From Thermoguttaceae bacterium (lineage in GTDB: Bacteria; Planctomycetota; Planctomycetia; Pirellulales; Thermoguttaceae): a DNA stretch of 8,101 bases. The translations under genes were made by a program, and so were the position numbers. The notes beneath the pieces are model-generated. The model saw only the letters and a list, made by a program, of their open reading frames with translations. It ran no database searches and was not told the DNA's origin. Location: the NCBI GenBank assembly GCA_017549085.1, contig JAFYVO010000308.1, positions 1 through 8,101 of the forward strand. Reading direction: 5' to 3'. Below, one piece after another: positions 5,989 to 8,101 of the stretch (positions are counted from its first letter, which is position 1; each line of letters opens with the position of its first letter).

Positions 5989-6540
5989 TTATTTATATTC
6001 GTCGAGGACCGCCTTAATGCGACCGTAAATCTCTTCGACCGTTCCGAGACCGTCGATTTTACGGAGAATACCGGCCTTGGTGTAATAACCGACGAGCGGT
6101 TCCGTTTGTTCGCGGTAAGCGACAAGACGACGTTTGATGACTTCCGGTTGGTCGTCGGCGCGACCGCGAGAAGCCAAACGCTTGAACAATTCGTCTTCCG
6201 GAACGGCAAGCTCAAGAACGACGTCAAGCGGAGCGTTCTTCTCGGCGAGCACCTTATCGAGCGCTTCCGCTTGCGCGATCGTGCGCGGGAAACCGTCGAG
6301 GAGACAGCCGTCCTTCGCTTCGTCAAGACGTTCGACGACGACGCCGACGACGACTTCGTCAGGAACCAACGCGCCGCTGGACATATATTTTTCCGCTTCA
6401 ATACCGATCGGCGACTTCGCGGCGACCGCGGCGCGAAGAGCGTCGCCGGTCGAAAGGTGAAACAGTTTGTATTCCGAAACAATATTTTCGGCTTGGGTGC
6501 CCTTACCAGCGCCCGGGGGGCCGACAAAAACAACTCTCAT
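5989..6540 (-). CDS. adk: Adenylate kinase, short-LID form
   Basis: It catalyses ATP + AMP to 2 ADP in the cytoplasm. The product is 183 residues, shorter than the 214 of E. coli because the LID is reduced to a short loop (about 122-133, LASRGRADDQPE) and lacks a zinc-type Cys4 insert. Visible motifs are the P-loop GPPGAGKGT (7-15), the AMP-site TGDALR (31-36) and LDGFPRT (81-87), and the arginine-rich segment near 121-138. I chose the ATG at 6540, giving MRVVFVGPPGAGKGTQ, because it starts directly at the first beta strand and has GGGA 9 nt upstream. A second in-frame ATG at 6555 (MGRNK extension) is possible. It lies 159 nt after secY, the order seen in many bacteria. Confidence 0.95.
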   Translation of the reverse strand: MRVVFVGPPGAGKGTQAENIVSEYKLFHLSTGDALRAAVAAKSPIGIEAEKYMSSGALVPDEVVVGVVVERLDEAKDGCLLDGFPRTIAQAEALDKVLAEKNAPLDVVLELAVPEDELFKRLASRGRADDQPEVIKRRLVAYREQTEPLVGYYTKAGILRKIDGLGTVEEIYGRIKAVLDEYK

Positions 6541-6699
6541 TTTATTGCGTCCCATCGCGTTTCAACGACTCAAACGCCGCCAAACGCGCTTAAATTATTC
6601 GATACCGAAACAACGAAACGACTCGCCGATTCCAAACAAACCGGCAAGCCGCGTCGTCTAACAAGCGAAGTCGCGAAAGCGCGTCTTCGTTACCCGCGA

Positions 6700-8070
6700 C
6701 TAGTCGAGCAAGCTCTTGTAGTTGCGCATAATAAGGTGCGCGTCGATTTTATCGACCAGGTCGAGCGCGACGCTGACGGCGATGAGCAGGCTCGTGCCGC
6801 CGAAGAAGCTCGCCAAGGCGTAATTTTCGTTGCCGACAAGCAAGGTCGTAACGAGCGTCGGAACGATCGCGATGACCGCCAAGAAGGAGGCGCCGACGTA
6901 GGTAATGCGCAACATAACCTTTTCAAGGTAGTTCGCGGTGCTGGCGCCCGGACGGTAACCTTGAATGAAGGTGCCGTGATTCTTGAGGTTTTCCGCCATA
7001 TCCTTCGGGTTGAACGTAACAGCCGTCCAGAAGTAGCAGAAGAAGTAGATCAGAAGAATCTCCATCACGACGTACAGATAGGAGTCGCCCGCCGTGAAGA
7101 TCGCGTTGCCGCCGGTAACGAACTTCGTCCACCACCCGTCGCCGCTCGCTTGACTCGCGAGGTAGGTGAAAAGGAATTGCGGGAACAGAAGCAAGCTGCT
7201 CGCGAAAATAATCGGCATAACGCCGGCTTGATTAACGCGCAACGGCAAGTATTGACGCGTCCCGCCGTAAACTTGACGACCGCGAACGTGTTTGGCGCTT
7301 TGGGTCGGAATACGACGTTGACCTTTCGTAACAAAGACGACGGCCAGCACGACGCCGACGAAAATAAGGAGCAACGCGAAGAGCTTTTCCGGCCCCATCG
7401 CGGTTCCCATGCCGCCCGCTTGATTCCAAAGTTTCATCAAGGCGCCCGGCGCGCTCGCCAAGATACCGGCCATAATCAAAAGGCTGATACCGTTGCCGAT
7501 GCCGTACTCGTCGATCTGTTCGCCGAGCCACATCAAGAAAGCGGTGCCGGTGGTCATCGTCAAAATCGCGAGGAGATACCAAGCGGCCGTCAAGTGGCCG
7601 TTAGGCCCGACGCAAGTTTCAAGAAAAACGTTTTGCCCGCTCGCGGACTGCGCGTTCAACATCGACAAATAGGCCGCCGACTGAATAACGCAGATGAGAA
7701 TCGTCGCGTAACGAGTATATTCATTAATCTTTTTACGCCCGCTCTCCCCTTCTTTTTGCAACTTTTCAAGCGGTTCGTAAACAGTCGCCAAAAGCTGAAA
7801 AATAATCGACGCGGAAATATACGGCATAACGCCGAGACCAAAAATCGTCATTTGGTCAAGTTGCGTGCCGCTGAAGATCGCGACTTGGCTCAACATATTG
7901 CCAAAACCTTCCATCGCGCCGGAAGTCATCGCGCTGCGCATCCCCTCGTCGTTCACCATCGGCAAGAAGATATTCCAACCGATTCGATAAACGGCGATAA
8001 GACCGATCGTCAATAATATTTTCTTTCTCAATTCGGTAATCGAGAAGACGATTCGAAGTTTATCTATCAT
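6700..8070 (-). CDS. secY: Preprotein translocase subunit SecY
   Basis: SecY is the membrane channel of the SecYEG general secretion complex. The product is 456 residues, close to E. coli (443), with about ten hydrophobic segments. Family signatures present are GLGVMPYISASIIFQLL (78-94, around TM2), KGQRRIPTQSAK (249-260, cytoplasmic loop C5-like arginines) and RVNQAGVMPIIFASS (278-292, TM7), then GTFIQGYRPG (366-375) and GGTSLLIAVSVALD (424-437, TM10). Some periplasmic loops are a little extended (about 140-158 and 308-329). The ATG at 8070 has GAGG 6 nt upstream and gives MIDKLRIVF. The frame stays open to a GTG at 8100, which would add only ten residues and is not favoured. The upstream neighbour, expected to be rplO, is outside the window. 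Confidence 0.97.
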   Translation of the reverse strand: MIDKLRIVFSITELRKKILLTIGLIAVYRIGWNIFLPMVNDEGMRSAMTSGAMEGFGNMLSQVAIFSGTQLDQMTIFGLGVMPYISASIIFQLLATVYEPLEKLQKEGESGRKKINEYTRYATILICVIQSAAYLSMLNAQSASGQNVFLETCVGPNGHLTAAWYLLAILTMTTGTAFLMWLGEQIDEYGIGNGISLLIMAGILASAPGALMKLWNQAGGMGTAMGPEKLFALLLIFVGVVLAVVFVTKGQRRIPTQSAKHVRGRQVYGGTRQYLPLRVNQAGVMPIIFASSLLLFPQFLFTYLASQASGDGWWTKFVTGGNAIFTAGDSYLYVVMEILLIYFFCYFWTAVTFNPKDMAENLKNHGTFIQGYRPGASTANYLEKVMLRITYVGASFLAVIAIVPTLVTTLLVGNENYALASFFGGTSLLIAVSVALDLVDKIDAHLIMRNYKSLLD

Positions 8071-8076
8071 GCGAAT

Positions 8077-8080
8077 CCTC
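8077..8080 (-). promoter_or_regulatory. Ribosome binding site of secY
   Basis: GAGG on the minus strand ends 6 nt before the ATG at 8070. It decides for this start over the in-frame GTG at 8100. Confidence 0.6.
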
Positions 8081-8101
8081 GAAGTTTCAACTAACGCCAC
8101 C

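Noticed and set aside
6106..8016. A 636-codon open frame on the plus strand opposite adk and secY
   Set aside because: It is antisense to two certain genes and the spacer between them. Its translation is charged, low in structure and unlike any family, as expected from codon bias of the opposite strand.
8071..8101. End of the upstream gene (rplO expected by synteny)
   Set aside because: Only 31 nt precede the secY ATG. Two frames contain stop codons there, but no residues are enough to identify L15.
1..8101. CRISPR array, insertion sequence, phage or other mobile element
   Set aside because: No regularly spaced repeats, transposase or integrase frames, or terminal inverted repeats were seen. 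Gene content is core housekeeping except for the last gene.

Overview
This window is the distal half of a bacterial spc/alpha ribosomal-protein locus. Every gene I can support lies on the minus strand, so transcription runs from high to low coordinates. In that order the genes are secY, adk, map, rpmJ, rpsM, rpsK, rpsD, rpoA and rplQ. A strong intrinsic terminator follows rplQ, and then comes one non-ribosomal gene for a putative HExxH metallopeptidase.

The source is most likely a planctomycete, possibly of the Pirellulales. I infer this from recalled protein features, not from a search: the RpoA N-terminus ([15 protein letters not shown]), an enlarged L17 with two inserted segments, and a HELYH protein resembling planctomycete hypothetical proteins. 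Base composition is moderate in GC and rich in CGTCG-like words.

Region by region (minus-strand order): 8070-6700 is secY, with a good Shine-Dalgarno site. 6540-5989 is adk, a short-LID adenylate kinase. 5741-4911 is map, a type I methionine aminopeptidase with a TTG start. The map-rpmJ gap holds an A8/T8 hairpin, a good sigma70-type promoter and a tandem heptamer at the predicted start of transcription. 4722-834 carries rpmJ, rpsM, rpsK, rpsD, rpoA and rplQ (rplQ ends at 826). 800-754 is the operon terminator. 692-78 is the metallopeptidase-like gene. 57-29 is a near-consensus promoter firing out of the window at its left edge.

The genes work together as the export/translation core: the SecYEG channel, nucleotide supply, N-terminal Met removal, four 30S/50S assembly proteins plus L17 and L36, and the RNA polymerase alpha subunit. 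The internal promoter suggests that the ribosomal/rpoA part can be transcribed separately from secY-adk-map. infA is absent from its common place between map and rpmJ. Spacers between genes are unusually long for this locus (46 to 247 nt), but none exceeds 300 nt and none holds a gene I can support.

I do not see a previously undescribed system here. The least ordinary items are the metallopeptidase-like gene, the promoter/repeat/hairpin cluster before rpmJ, and the L17 insertions.
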